Shown: positions 15,049-22,922, counted from the first letter of the stretch. The stretch is DNA of 25,816 bases from JBEKSX01 sp049516635 (GCA_049516635.1 JBEKSX010000041.1:1-25816); one strand, 5' to 3'. Numbers and translations are program-made. The notes: generated from the letters alone by a model not told the origin.

Positions 15049-16053
15049 CTATTTGAATATAATCTCTTTCCCCAGCTTCGCCGATTTATATATTGCATCG
15101 ATTATCTTAAGCCTCGCTAACGCTTCTTCACCGGTTGAAATAATCTTAGAATTATTTCTGATAGAATTTATAAAATTCTTTAATTCGTATTCTATAGACT
15201 TTTTAAAAATATTGGCAGGTGTTTCTATTTTCAGAGGTGTAACATTAACCAATGTACCATGCATCCTCTTCAGTATTTTTAGCGGATTAATGCTCGAACT
15301 GCCTTCTGTCCCGTATACATTGCAGTAAAATAGATCTTCCTCTCTGTGCAGTGTCCAGCTTGCTTCGATAGTAATTGTAGCATTATTCGCACATCTGAGC
15401 ATAAAGAAAGAAGAGTCCTCGACAGTCTGAAAGGCATGGTTATAATTTACAGCAGATACGCTTACTACCTCAGGAAAGTTCATCACCCATAAGGCTGCAT
15501 CAAGCATTACAATCCCTAAGTCCATTACTACTCCCCCGCCTGATTCCTCTTTTTTTAAAGACCACTTCTCCGTTGTACTTCTTTTTTTGAGAAATCCCGA
15601 TTTAATATAAAAGATGTTTCCGAGCTCACCTGCCGAGATAAAACTCTCCTGCATCATGAAATCAGGGCGGAACCTGCTGTTCATACCCACCATCAGTTTT
15701 TTATTGTACTTTTTGGCAGCATCCACGATCTCCGAAGCCTCATCGTAATATCTTGCAAGCGGCTTTTCAACCAGCACATCAAGACCCTTCTTAAATGCTT
15801 TGAGCGTAAGCTCTTTGTGGAAATTGGTAGGTGCTGCAATTATGAGAGCATCTGCTTCTGTCTCACCAAGCATTTTTTCAAAATCAGTATAAAATTTTTT
15901 TATCCCATATTTCTCGGCAATAGTTTTCGCTTTTGATTTTTCTGTATCGCATACCGCAACAATCTCGGTATCTTCCATACTCGAAATTGCCGGAAGGTGG
16001 GCTATCTGAGCAATTGCACCTAATCCTACTATCGAAACTTTGGTTTTTGACAT
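15049..16053 (-). CDS. Gfo/Idh/MocA family oxidoreductase lacking the usual catalytic histidine
   Basis: These NAD(P)-dependent enzymes oxidise or reduce sugars and inositols. The 334-residue product has a Rossmann domain with VGLGAIAQ (9-16), AAPTNFH, and the EKPLA motif (96-100) with the conserved lysine, followed by the alpha/beta C-terminal domain. The family pattern DxGxHxxD, whose histidine is catalytic in many members, reads DLGIVMLD (178-185), so valine replaces the histidine. It may have an altered chemistry or a non-catalytic role. Length is normal; the substrate is unknown. Confidence 0.88.
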   Translation of the reverse strand: MSKTKVSIVGLGAIAQIAHLPAISSMEDTEIVAVCDTEKSKAKTIAEKYGIKKFYTDFEKMLGETEADALIIAAPTNFHKELTLKAFKKGLDVLVEKPLARYYDEASEIVDAAKKYNKKLMVGMNSRFRPDFMMQESFISAGELGNIFYIKSGFLKKRSTTEKWSLKKEESGGGVVMDLGIVMLDAALWVMNFPEVVSVSAVNYNHAFQTVEDSSFFMLRCANNATITIEASWTLHREEDLFYCNVYGTEGSSSINPLKILKRMHGTLVNVTPLKIETPANIFKKSIEYELKNFINSIRNNSKIISTGEEALARLKIIDAIYKSAKLGKEIIFK

Positions 16054-16082
16054 TTTATTAAATCTAATTAGTTAAAACATAA

Positions 16083-16178
16083 GGTCAAGACACCCGAATC
16101 ACACAAGCAGTCTGCTTACCGTTGCTTTCTCTCGAACCTGGCGGGGTTGGGCAAATACCCGTTGCCCGGGGCTTGACC
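16083..16178 (-). ncRNA. ffs: Signal recognition particle RNA, small bacterial type
   Basis: The 96-nt minus-strand segment begins GGTCAAG and ends CTTGACC, so its ends pair. The apical domain reads CCAGG-TTC-GAGA-GAA-AGCAACGGTAAGC. This matches the Ffh-binding helix 8 of SRP RNA (CAGGTCC-GGAA-GGAAGCA in E. coli) with a GAGA GNRA tetraloop and a changed closing pair. Both conserved asymmetric loop strands (CAGG and AGCA) are kept. It fits exactly in the 143-bp space between lptF and the Gfo/Idh/MocA gene. Confidence 0.87.
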
Positions 16179-16196
16179 AATTATTATTCAATTTTA

Positions 16197-17531
16197 TTAT
16201 ATTCGTTTAAATATCTTTTTAAAATTTATAGAATTCCTGAAAGTTAGATATAAACCCACTGCTCCTAAAACAAAATTTGCCGTCCACATACTCAGGAAAG
16301 GACTTAACATCTCCCTGTCTGCGAGCTTTTCACCGCCTATCAAACAAGACCAGTATAAAAGAAAAAACCCTAAGCTCATTCCTGCAGCTACACCGAATCC
16401 CCCTCTTCGTGTAATTACACCTAAAGGAGCACCTATCATTACAAATACAACGCAAGCAAACGGGATCGAATATTTCTTATATATCTCTACTAAATATGTA
16501 TCTGTTTGCCTGTGATTGGACAGTTCCATCTGCTTCTGAGACATATACTTCGTCCTAAATCCCCTGTACCTGTTTTGCAGGCTTTGAACGAACAACTCGT
16601 TAGCTTTGTTTTTTACGGAATCTGCTTTGATCTCGCTTTTAAACTTAATGTTTTGATAATCCAGAGCCAGCTGTTTCACTGCTTCAACTGACTTAGCTTT
16701 ATCAATTTCATAATCACTCTGGATCTTATTGACGATATTCCTCATGGAATCAGCACTCAATTCCCTATCTCCTCTCGATAAAGCATTCTCATCGGATTTT
16801 GAAAAACCGAACCCTTCAGCATTTATAGAAACGATATGCTTTGTGAAAAGAACTTTTCTATAATCCTCATAAACATTCTGTTTGTTCAACAGATGTATCT
16901 CACCATCGTACAGTTCAATTATAACTTTTGAATAATCTTTTGAGTATGATATATCTCCGCTCTTTGCTGTCAATATTGTCAATTCGTTCGGATTCGAGTT
17001 GTCTATGATGAACACACCTTCGAGCTTGTTCGATTCAGGAAAGGTTTTTTTTACAAGAAGATTATAACCCCCGATATCATCCGTAAATTTGCCCTGTTCA
17101 ATTACAAATGTAGGCTTGGTCCTCTGTATATCGTTCATCAGAACTTTAGTCCTGTGGTTAGCTTCAGGCAGAACTTTGTTATTGAACAAGATCAATCCCC
17201 AGCACAGCAATCCTGACATGATCAATACCGGAAACATCATTTTGACCAGGCTTAATCCCGATGATTGCATAACGGTTATTTCATTAGAAGATGACAAAGA
17301 GCCGAAAGCCATTAGAGTGGCCACAAGTACTGCCATGGGACCTGCAAGAGTAACCATCCACGCCAGATTAAGCGTTATGACCTGAATTATAACCCAATAG
17401 CTCAATCCCTTACCCACCAGGTTATCGATAAACTTCATTATAAACTGGAAAGTAAAAACAAAAATAATTATAAAAAAAGAGAGAAGAAACGGAGCAATAT
17501 GAGCTTTTAATATGTACTTATAGATCAGCAT
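16197..17531 (-). CDS. LptF/LptG (YjgP/YjgQ) family LPS export permease
   Basis: LptF/LptG are the membrane subunits of the LptBFG transporter that extracts lipopolysaccharide from the inner membrane. The 444-residue protein has an N-terminal block of three hydrophobic segments (about 12-125) with SSSNEITVMQSSGLS, a large periplasmic domain with an inserted coiled, lysine-rich stretch (about 270-350), and a C-terminal block of three segments with GAPLGVITRRGG. The fold is complete. Which of F or G it represents cannot be told. Its ATG lies 2 bp from the S23 cassette, whose repeat supplies the leader. Confidence 0.92.
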   Translation of the reverse strand: MLIYKYILKAHIAPFLLSFFIIIFVFTFQFIMKFIDNLVGKGLSYWVIIQVITLNLAWMVTLAGPMAVLVATLMAFGSLSSSNEITVMQSSGLSLVKMMFPVLIMSGLLCWGLILFNNKVLPEANHRTKVLMNDIQRTKPTFVIEQGKFTDDIGGYNLLVKKTFPESNKLEGVFIIDNSNPNELTILTAKSGDISYSKDYSKVIIELYDGEIHLLNKQNVYEDYRKVLFTKHIVSINAEGFGFSKSDENALSRGDRELSADSMRNIVNKIQSDYEIDKAKSVEAVKQLALDYQNIKFKSEIKADSVKNKANELFVQSLQNRYRGFRTKYMSQKQMELSNHRQTDTYLVEIYKKYSIPFACVVFVMIGAPLGVITRRGGFGVAAGMSLGFFLLYWSCLIGGEKLADREMLSPFLSMWTANFVLGAVGLYLTFRNSINFKKIFKRI

Positions 17532-17533
17532 AT

Positions 17534-17580
17534 AAGTGTATCGAGTCTTTCGAGTGTCGAGTGTATCAAGTGAATAGAAT
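17534..17580. repeat. Left inverted repeat of the S23 cassette
   Basis: Four tandem variants of a TCGAGTGT-like unit of 7-9 bases are followed by AAGTGAATAG. GTGTCGAGTGT and AAGTGAATAG both recur, inverted, in the right repeat. Confidence 0.8.
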
Positions 17581-17595
17581 AATTCCTATTTAAAC

Positions 17596-17952
17596 TCATA
17601 ATATTTTGATCAATCCTGAAATAATTTTCGAGATTTCCTCACATTTTACATATAAATCTTCAAGTTTATCCTTACTGATGTAATCTAAATCGAGTAATAG
17701 ATATAATGAAGACTGTAATTCAGATGCTGAACCGTGTGAAATGAATAAAAATTGTTTGAATTCTTTATGACTTCTCCTGCCAAATCCTTCAGCAATATTC
17801 AACATTACTAAAATTGCGGCACGTCGAATTTGATCTTTTAAACTATAATCGTATTTAAATTTTTCGATAGCTGTGACTGAATAAATTGTTCTTACCAGAT
17901 CCCTACTCTTTTGCCAGCAAATCAGATCTTCAAATCTTTTAATTTTACTCAT
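17596..17952 (-). CDS. Four-helix-bundle protein, S23 / 23S rRNA intervening-sequence family
   Basis: The 118-residue protein matches TIGR02436/PF05635: FEDLICWQKSRDL near the N-terminus, QIRRAAILVMLNIAEGFGRR (41-60), and FISHGSASELQSSL (70-83). Relatives are encoded inside 23S rRNA intervening sequences of Leptospira, Coxiella and others, form oligomers of four-helix subunits, and are related to the Avd protein of diversity-generating retroelements. Their function is unsettled. Here it is not in an rRNA gene but alone in an inverted-repeat cassette within a metabolic operon. The start ATG at 17952 matches the family N-terminus. Confidence 0.93.
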   Translation of the reverse strand: MSKIKRFEDLICWQKSRDLVRTIYSVTAIEKFKYDYSLKDQIRRAAILVMLNIAEGFGRRSHKEFKQFLFISHGSASELQSSLYLLLDLDYISKDKLEDLYVKCEEISKIISGLIKIL

Positions 17953-18003
17953 ATTAAAAATTATTTTCTAACGATTAATAATTTAACCTTTTTATTCAAT
18001 CAG

Positions 18004-18067
18004 CTATTCACTTTTCCCTCGCTCAATACACTCCACTCACTCGAGACACTCGACACGCTCCATTCAC
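18004..18067. repeat. Right inverted repeat of the S23 cassette
   Basis: On the minus strand it reads as five to six variants of a TCGAGTGTC-like unit ending in AAAAGTGAATAGC. It mirrors 17534-17580 imperfectly and is longer. It ends 1 bp before the kbl stop codon. Confidence 0.8.
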
Positions 18068-18068
18068 T

Positions 18069-19331
18069 CTATATCACTTTCAATTCTTTGCCCACTTTCT
18101 CGAATGCACTCAGGCATTTATCAAGATGGGCTTTTTCATGAGCTGCAGATACCTGCACACGTATTCTCGCCTGCCCTTTAGGAACAACCGGATAGGAAAA
18201 TCCAATTGCATAAATACCTTCTTCATAAAGCATTCTGGACATTGTCTGGGCTAAATGTGCATCATTTTCGAATTTTCTGAATAACACAGGTATAATGGGA
18301 TGAACACTGTCAATGATATCAAATCCTAACCCCATCAACTTCGACCTGAAATATGTTGTGTTTTCCTCGAGCTTCTTCCTCAGGTCATCACTTTTCTTGA
18401 GTATCTCGAAAGCAGCTATCGAAGCTCCAACGATAGCGGGTGAAAGCGTATTTGAGAACAGGTACGGTCTGGACCTCTGCCTGAGCATCTCGATTATTTC
18501 TTGCCTACCCGTTGTGAAACCGCCCGATGCTCCACCCATTGCTTTTCCCAGCGTTGATGTAATAATATCCACCTGACCGAGCGTACCCGAATATTCAACC
18601 GAACCTCTTCCGGTCTTTCCTAAAAATCCTGTAGCATGGGAATCGTCAACCATTACCATTGCATCATACCTGTTAGCAAGCCTTACGATCTCTTTTATTT
18701 TTGCAATATCACCGTCCATAGAAAATACTCCGTCTGTTGCTATAATAATATTTTTTGCAGGGTTAGGTTTATGCTCCAATCCGGTATGGTCCCATATATC
18801 GCTTCCCTCGCGCGCAAGAACAAGCTTCTGTTCAAGTGATTTCATATCGGAGTGGTCGTATATCAGTCTTCTCGCTTTGCAAAGCCTGATGCCGTCGATA
18901 ATACTCGCATGATTAAGGATATCGGTTATTATTACATCATCAGGACCCAATATGCTTTCAAATAATCCGCCGTTTGCGTCAAAACATGAAGTATACAATA
19001 TCGCATCATCCGTTTGATAAAACTCGGCTATCACGTGTTCAAGATGTTTGTGTATATCCTGTGTACCGCAGATGAACCTGACGGAAGATAATCCGAATCC
19101 GTATTTATCTAAGGTCTTATGAGCTGCTTCGATCAATTTGGGATGGTTTGCCAGACCCAGATAATTGTTCGAACAAAAATTCAGTACTTCCTTGGGCTGC
19201 GAACTGACAGGAAACTGCACTTCAATATTTGCTTTCTGATCAGATAATATTATCCTCTCATCTTTGAATAAGCCCGATTCTTTGATGAGATTCAATTCCT
19301 GCCTGTAATCATATTTTGTTCTTTGAAACAT
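18069..19331 (-). CDS. kbl: Glycine C-acetyltransferase-like alpha-oxoamine synthase, copy 1
   Basis: A PLP enzyme of the alpha-oxoamine synthase group. Kbl condenses glycine with acetyl-CoA to 2-amino-3-ketobutyrate. The 420-residue product is close to E. coli Kbl along its length: NFCSNNYLGLANHP, SVRFICGTQDIH, TSCFDANGGLFE, LNHASIIDGIRLCKA, DDSHATGF with H232, and TLGKAMGGASGG with the PLP lysine K263. A small insertion (about 176-193) precedes the ATDGVFSMDG strand. It has no Shine-Dalgarno sequence. It lies downstream of a second paralogue, with about 160 bp and a terminator between them. Confidence 0.92.
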   Translation of the reverse strand: MFQRTKYDYRQELNLIKESGLFKDERIILSDQKANIEVQFPVSSQPKEVLNFCSNNYLGLANHPKLIEAAHKTLDKYGFGLSSVRFICGTQDIHKHLEHVIAEFYQTDDAILYTSCFDANGGLFESILGPDDVIITDILNHASIIDGIRLCKARRLIYDHSDMKSLEQKLVLAREGSDIWDHTGLEHKPNPAKNIIIATDGVFSMDGDIAKIKEIVRLANRYDAMVMVDDSHATGFLGKTGRGSVEYSGTLGQVDIITSTLGKAMGGASGGFTTGRQEIIEMLRQRSRPYLFSNTLSPAIVGASIAAFEILKKSDDLRKKLEENTTYFRSKLMGLGFDIIDSVHPIIPVLFRKFENDAHLAQTMSRMLYEEGIYAIGFSYPVVPKGQARIRVQVSAAHEKAHLDKCLSAFEKVGKELKVI

Positions 19332-19434
19332 GTGATTTAATGGTTTAATTTATTAATATTTCACAAATGTAATAAATTTATGTATCAGATTTTACCTATA
19401 AATTTGTAATTGATGTTTTTAATAGCTGTATAAT

Positions 19435-19464
19435 AAAAAACCTGGCATGATTTCTCCTGCCAGG
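19435..19464 (-). terminator. Rho-independent terminator after kbl copy 2
   Basis: CCTGGCA (19441-19447) and TGCCAGG (19458-19464) form a 7-bp GC-rich stem with a 10-base loop, followed on the minus strand by six T (19435-19440). It lies 28 bp after the stop of kbl copy 2 and upstream of kbl copy 1, so the two paralogues probably have at least partly separate transcripts. Confidence 0.85.
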
Positions 19465-19491
19465 CTATTATAAATAATATTATCCGGGATC

Positions 19492-20739
19492 CTACATCCC
19501 GTATCTGTCAATTATTTCCTGCTTCGTTTTATGCAATATCTCATATTTCTTTCCAACCTTGGTAAATGCGGCAAGAGCTTTTTCAAGATGATGCATCTCA
19601 TGAGCAGCTGATAATTGTGTCCTTATCCTTGCCTGCGCTTTAGGCACTACCGGGAAGAAGAATCCTACTGCGTAGATACCTTCTGCATAGAGATCTTTTG
19701 CAAAATCCTGTGAAAGTTTTGCATTAAAGAGCATTACGGGTACTATAGCTGTCTCACCTTCTTTTATGATCAAACCCGCTTCAGAAAGTCCTTTTCTCCA
19801 GAAGGTTGTATTTCGTTCGAGCTTATCTCTTCTCTCGGTTGTCTTTGTAATTAAATCCAGAACCGCAATTGCTCCCGCTACAACAACGGGTGCAACCGTA
19901 TTTGAGAATAGGTATGGTCTGGCTTTCTGCCTGCACATCTCGACTATTTCTTTTCTGCCCGATACGCATCCTCCCGATGCACCTCCGAGCGCTTTACCCA
20001 GAGTAGTGGTAATGATATCGATCTTTCCGACTACCCCGCAGTGTTCGTGTGTTCCCCTTCCGGTTTTGCCGATAAAACCGCTGGCGTGGGAGTCATCCAC
20101 GAATACCATAGCATTATACTTTTCGGCAAGCTCAACTATCTTATCAAGCTTTGCCAGGTCGCCATCCATTGAAAAATTGCCGTCTGTGATAACCATTCTA
20201 ATACGTTTGTCCTGATGAAGCTGAAGTTTCTGTTCCAGATGAGCCATATCCGAATGCTTGTAAGTATCATTCTGGGCTTTGCACAGACGCATTCCATCGA
20301 CTATAGAAGCGTGTACGAGCCTGTCAGCGATCATAACGTCAGCTTCGGTAAGAACCGCTTCGAATACTCCCGCATTGGCATCCATACACGATGGAAAAAG
20401 TATCGTGGCTTCTGTTCCGAGAAATTTTGTGAGCTTATCTTCCAGCTCTTTATGTATGTCCTGAGTTCCGCAGATGAACCTGACCGATGACATACCGTAT
20501 CCGCGGACATCGAGACCTGCGTGCGCCGCCTTCACAACATCGGGATGTGAAGATAGTCCGAGGTAATTATTAGCGCACATGTTTATTACTCGCTTTTTCT
20601 CCGCACCCATAGGGAATTCTACTTCTATTTCCGAATCCTGGGGAGCGCAGATTATCCTTTCCTCCTTGAATATTCCCGCATTTCTAATATTTTCTATCTC
20701 ATCAAAATATATTTTCCTGACATCAGTGTTATATGACAT
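19492..20739 (-). CDS. kbl: Glycine C-acetyltransferase-like alpha-oxoamine synthase, copy 2
   Basis: A 415-residue paralogue of the neighbouring Kbl, with the same order of motifs: NMCANNYLGLSSHP, SVRFICGTQDIH, LVHASIVDGMRLCKA, DDSHASGF and TLGKALGGASGG with PLP lysine K249. It differs where copy 1 follows E. coli: SCMDANAGVFE in place of SCFDANGGLFE, and TDGNFSMDG in place of TDGVFSMDG, both near the active site. It also has a longer C-terminus (KTKQEIIDRYGM). These differences suggest a distinct acyl donor or amino acid. It has a good Shine-Dalgarno sequence and follows the ACP gene. Confidence 0.92.
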   Translation of the reverse strand: MSYNTDVRKIYFDEIENIRNAGIFKEERIICAPQDSEIEVEFPMGAEKKRVINMCANNYLGLSSHPDVVKAAHAGLDVRGYGMSSVRFICGTQDIHKELEDKLTKFLGTEATILFPSCMDANAGVFEAVLTEADVMIADRLVHASIVDGMRLCKAQNDTYKHSDMAHLEQKLQLHQDKRIRMVITDGNFSMDGDLAKLDKIVELAEKYNAMVFVDDSHASGFIGKTGRGTHEHCGVVGKIDIITTTLGKALGGASGGCVSGRKEIVEMCRQKARPYLFSNTVAPVVVAGAIAVLDLITKTTERRDKLERNTTFWRKGLSEAGLIIKEGETAIVPVMLFNAKLSQDFAKDLYAEGIYAVGFFFPVVPKAQARIRTQLSAAHEMHHLEKALAAFTKVGKKYEILHKTKQEIIDRYGM

Positions 20740-20747
20740 TTGTTATT

Positions 20748-20753
20748 CTCCTT
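20748..20753 (-). promoter_or_regulatory. Shine-Dalgarno sequence of kbl copy 2
   Basis: AAGGAG on the minus strand, 8 bases before the ATG at 20739, fixes this start. Most neighbouring genes lack such a site. Confidence 0.75.
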
Positions 20754-20791
20754 TTATAATAATTAATTTATGAGTTCAAATTACAAAAACA

Positions 20792-20834
20792 CACAGAAAA
20801 CACAGATAAAGAGATTTATCTGTGTTCTGTTCTG
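20792..20834. repeat. Gene-less hairpin of ACACAG units between ACP and kbl copy 2
   Basis: A perfect 12-bp stem, AACACAGATAAA (20799-20810) with TTTATCTGTGTT (20815-20826) around a GAGA loop, is extended by imperfectly matching CAGAA/TTCTG units on both sides. The arms are made of ACACAG units, in the style of the cassette repeats at 4829-5307. No T run follows on the minus strand, so it is not a typical terminator. Confidence 0.7.
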
Positions 20835-20850
20835 GCATTCCGGAAAAAGT

Positions 20851-21102
20851 CTAGTTTACATTGAATTCTTTGAGCAGGTTCACAATGTTATTAACGCTGT
20901 CAAATGCTTCCGGTGATGCCTTAGCATCCGGAATTTTGATGTTATACTTTGTTTCGAGGAACATTTTTAACGAGACCATCGAAAATGAATCCACGATCCC
21001 TCCCGATATTAACGGTGTATCATAATTGACTACCCTGTCATCACCTTCTTCCAGATATTCATGTTTCACATAATCCAGCACGATTTCTTTAACTTCCGCC
21101 AT
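20851..21102 (-). CDS. Acyl carrier protein, stand-alone
   Basis: An 83-residue acidic protein with the ACP four-helix pattern. The phosphopantetheine serine is S39 in GGIVDSFSMVSL; the usual DSL reads DSF. It is not next to fatty acid synthesis genes but sits between an acetyl-CoA synthetase-like ligase and two Kbl-like enzymes, suggesting a dedicated carrier for this cluster rather than the housekeeping AcpP. AcpS at 5321-5692 could activate it. A weak GAGAGG site lies upstream of the start. Confidence 0.9.
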   Translation of the reverse strand: MAEVKEIVLDYVKHEYLEEGDDRVVNYDTPLISGGIVDSFSMVSLKMFLETKYNIKIPDAKASPEAFDSVNNIVNLLKEFNVN

Positions 21103-21194
21103 ATTTTAGACCTCTCTAAAGTTTATTATTAATATTTAAATATGATAATTAAAGTTAATTAATAAGATGTAATTATTTTGTAATATATGTTTTG

Positions 21195-22913
21195 CTACAT
21201 ATCATTTTCGAGCGTGGAAAGATCACCGACTTCCTCACCCCACTCTTTTGCACGAAGAACGCGTCTCATAATTTTACCGCTTCTTGTTTTGGGCAGCTTA
21301 TCAACAAATTCTATCTCCTGGGGCATTGCAAGAGGTGATAATTTCTTCCTGATGAAGTTCATAATATCCAGCTCGGTCATCTTGTTTGCTTCAAAACCCG
21401 GTTTCAAGGCAATGAAAGCTTTCACAACTTCCATATTCACGGGATCAGGTTTCCCGACCACGGCTGATTCAGCTACTGCGGGATGCTCAAGTAAAGCCGA
21501 TTCTATCTCAAAAGGACCCACGAGATGCCCTGCGGTGTTGATAACATCATCATCCCTGCCTACGAACCAGTAATACCCCTCTTCATCGATGCTTGCCCTG
21601 TCACCGCAGAGGTACCATCCGTTCTGGAACTTATTCTTGTACGTTGCTTCGTTGTTCCAGTACGTTCTAAACATCGAGGGCCAGCCCGGTTTAATTGCTA
21701 TGACTCCCACGATTCCCCTCTTCTCTATAGGGAGATGTTTCTCAAGGTCTACAACGGTGGTCGTAATTCCCGGGAACGGTTTCCCCATGGAGCCGGGTTT
21801 TATCTTCATTCCGGGATAGTTGCTGATAACTATACAGCCCGTTTCAGTCTGCCAGAATGAATCATGGAACGGCAAACCGAATACTTCCTTGGACCATATC
21901 ACCGCTTCGGCATTCAGCGGCTCGCCTACGCTTACAAGATGTCTTAATGACGAAAGATCGAATTTCTTCACTATGTCATTACCCTCTTTCATCAAAGCCC
22001 TGATAGCAGTCGGTGCGGAGTACCATACTGTTACTTTATATTTTTCTATAAATCTATACCAGTTCTCCGCCGTAAAACCCGAATCCAGAACACATTGAGT
22101 AACACCGTTCGCCCATACACCTATTATGCCGTAAGATGTGCCGGTAACCCATCCGGGATCTGCCGTGCACCAGTATATGTCATCATCCTTCAGGTCAAGA
22201 ACATACTTCGCGCTGATGTACTGGGAGATAAGAGAATAATGTACATGCTGTGCTCCTTTCGGTTTTCCCGTTGTACCGGACGTATAGTGAATTACCGAAG
22301 GCGTTTCAGCTTTGGAAGGATAGATATCGTAATGGTCAACTCTCTCCGCTTTATCCATATCGAAAGCCACCTCTCTTTCCCTGAGCGGTTTGCTTCCGTC
22401 ATCATCAACAACTATTACATATTTCAAGCACGGCAGGTCTTTCAAAATATTTCTAACCTTAGGAAGATGTTTTTTCTGTGTGAATATTGCCGTAGTCTGT
22501 GCATCTTCAAGGCGTGTCAAAAGCGATTCTGAACCGAAAGCAGAGTATAACGGCTGTGCAATCGCCCCGTGTTTCAGAATACCGAGAAACCCAAGATACA
22601 GTTCAGGTACCTTATCCATGAAAAGGCAGACTCTCTCGCCGGGTTGAACCCCTAATTTATTAAGATATGCTGCTATGGTATTCGTAAGCTGACGCATATC
22701 ATTGAACGTATATTTTTTTACTTCGCCTTTATGGTCTTCCCAAAGCAGTCCTGTTTTTTCCGCTTTGCCCAAACGGCAAATTCTGTCCGTGCAGTATTCG
22801 CCGATGTTAATGACATCTCCTTTTTTATAACCGAGCTCTTCTTCCGATCTTGTCCAGCAGAAATCTTCGTATTCAATTTCATAGGGGCGCATGTTGTGCA
22901 TGTATTGGAACAT
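21195..22913 (-). CDS. Acetyl-CoA synthetase-like AMP-forming acyl ligase
   Basis: The 572-residue protein is like the AcsA type of acetyl-CoA synthetase. It has the AMP-binding loop YTSGTTGKPKG (210-220), GEPLN (330-334), DSFWQTETG (351-359), the hinge GRDDDVINTAGH, and the C-terminal acetylatable lysine in PKTRSGKIMRR (K547). Residues that form the acetate pocket of Salmonella Acs are kept: V256 and T257 in GWVTG, V329 before GEP, and W354 before QTET. This predicts a short acyl substrate such as acetate or propionate. It is the first gene of the cluster with the ACP and Kbl-like genes. Confidence 0.9.
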   Translation of the reverse strand: MFQYMHNMRPYEIEYEDFCWTRSEEELGYKKGDVINIGEYCTDRICRLGKAEKTGLLWEDHKGEVKKYTFNDMRQLTNTIAAYLNKLGVQPGERVCLFMDKVPELYLGFLGILKHGAIAQPLYSAFGSESLLTRLEDAQTTAIFTQKKHLPKVRNILKDLPCLKYVIVVDDDGSKPLREREVAFDMDKAERVDHYDIYPSKAETPSVIHYTSGTTGKPKGAQHVHYSLISQYISAKYVLDLKDDDIYWCTADPGWVTGTSYGIIGVWANGVTQCVLDSGFTAENWYRFIEKYKVTVWYSAPTAIRALMKEGNDIVKKFDLSSLRHLVSVGEPLNAEAVIWSKEVFGLPFHDSFWQTETGCIVISNYPGMKIKPGSMGKPFPGITTTVVDLEKHLPIEKRGIVGVIAIKPGWPSMFRTYWNNEATYKNKFQNGWYLCGDRASIDEEGYYWFVGRDDDVINTAGHLVGPFEIESALLEHPAVAESAVVGKPDPVNMEVVKAFIALKPGFEANKMTELDIMNFIRKKLSPLAMPQEIEFVDKLPKTRSGKIMRRVLRAKEWGEEVGDLSTLENDM

Positions 22914-22922
22914 AGAAATTAT

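Larger units (their letters stand above)
17533..18067 (-). mobile_element. Single-gene cassette bounded by inverted repeats (S23 type)
   Basis: A unit of about 535 bp with one ORF is bounded by repeats at 17534-17580 and 18004-18067 that are inverted relative to each other and built from TCGAGTGT-like units. It is wedged between the lptF start and the stop of the upstream kbl gene, in the direction of both. No transposase or target duplication is seen. The architecture copies that of the cassette at 4829-5307 although the gene and repeat sequences are unrelated. Confidence 0.55.

Noticed and set aside
19766..20215. 149-codon plus-strand ORF opposite kbl copy 2
   Set aside because: It mirrors a conserved PLP enzyme frame and has no recognisable domain; similar shadows lie opposite dnaB, coaBC and the acyl ligase.
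18069..20739. Serine palmitoyltransferase or sulfonolipid synthase assignment for the two Kbl-like genes
   Set aside because: An ACP next to an alpha-oxoamine synthase suggests this, but copy 1 follows E. coli Kbl closely and the ligase keeps an acetate pocket, so I named the family only and left the alternative as a finding.
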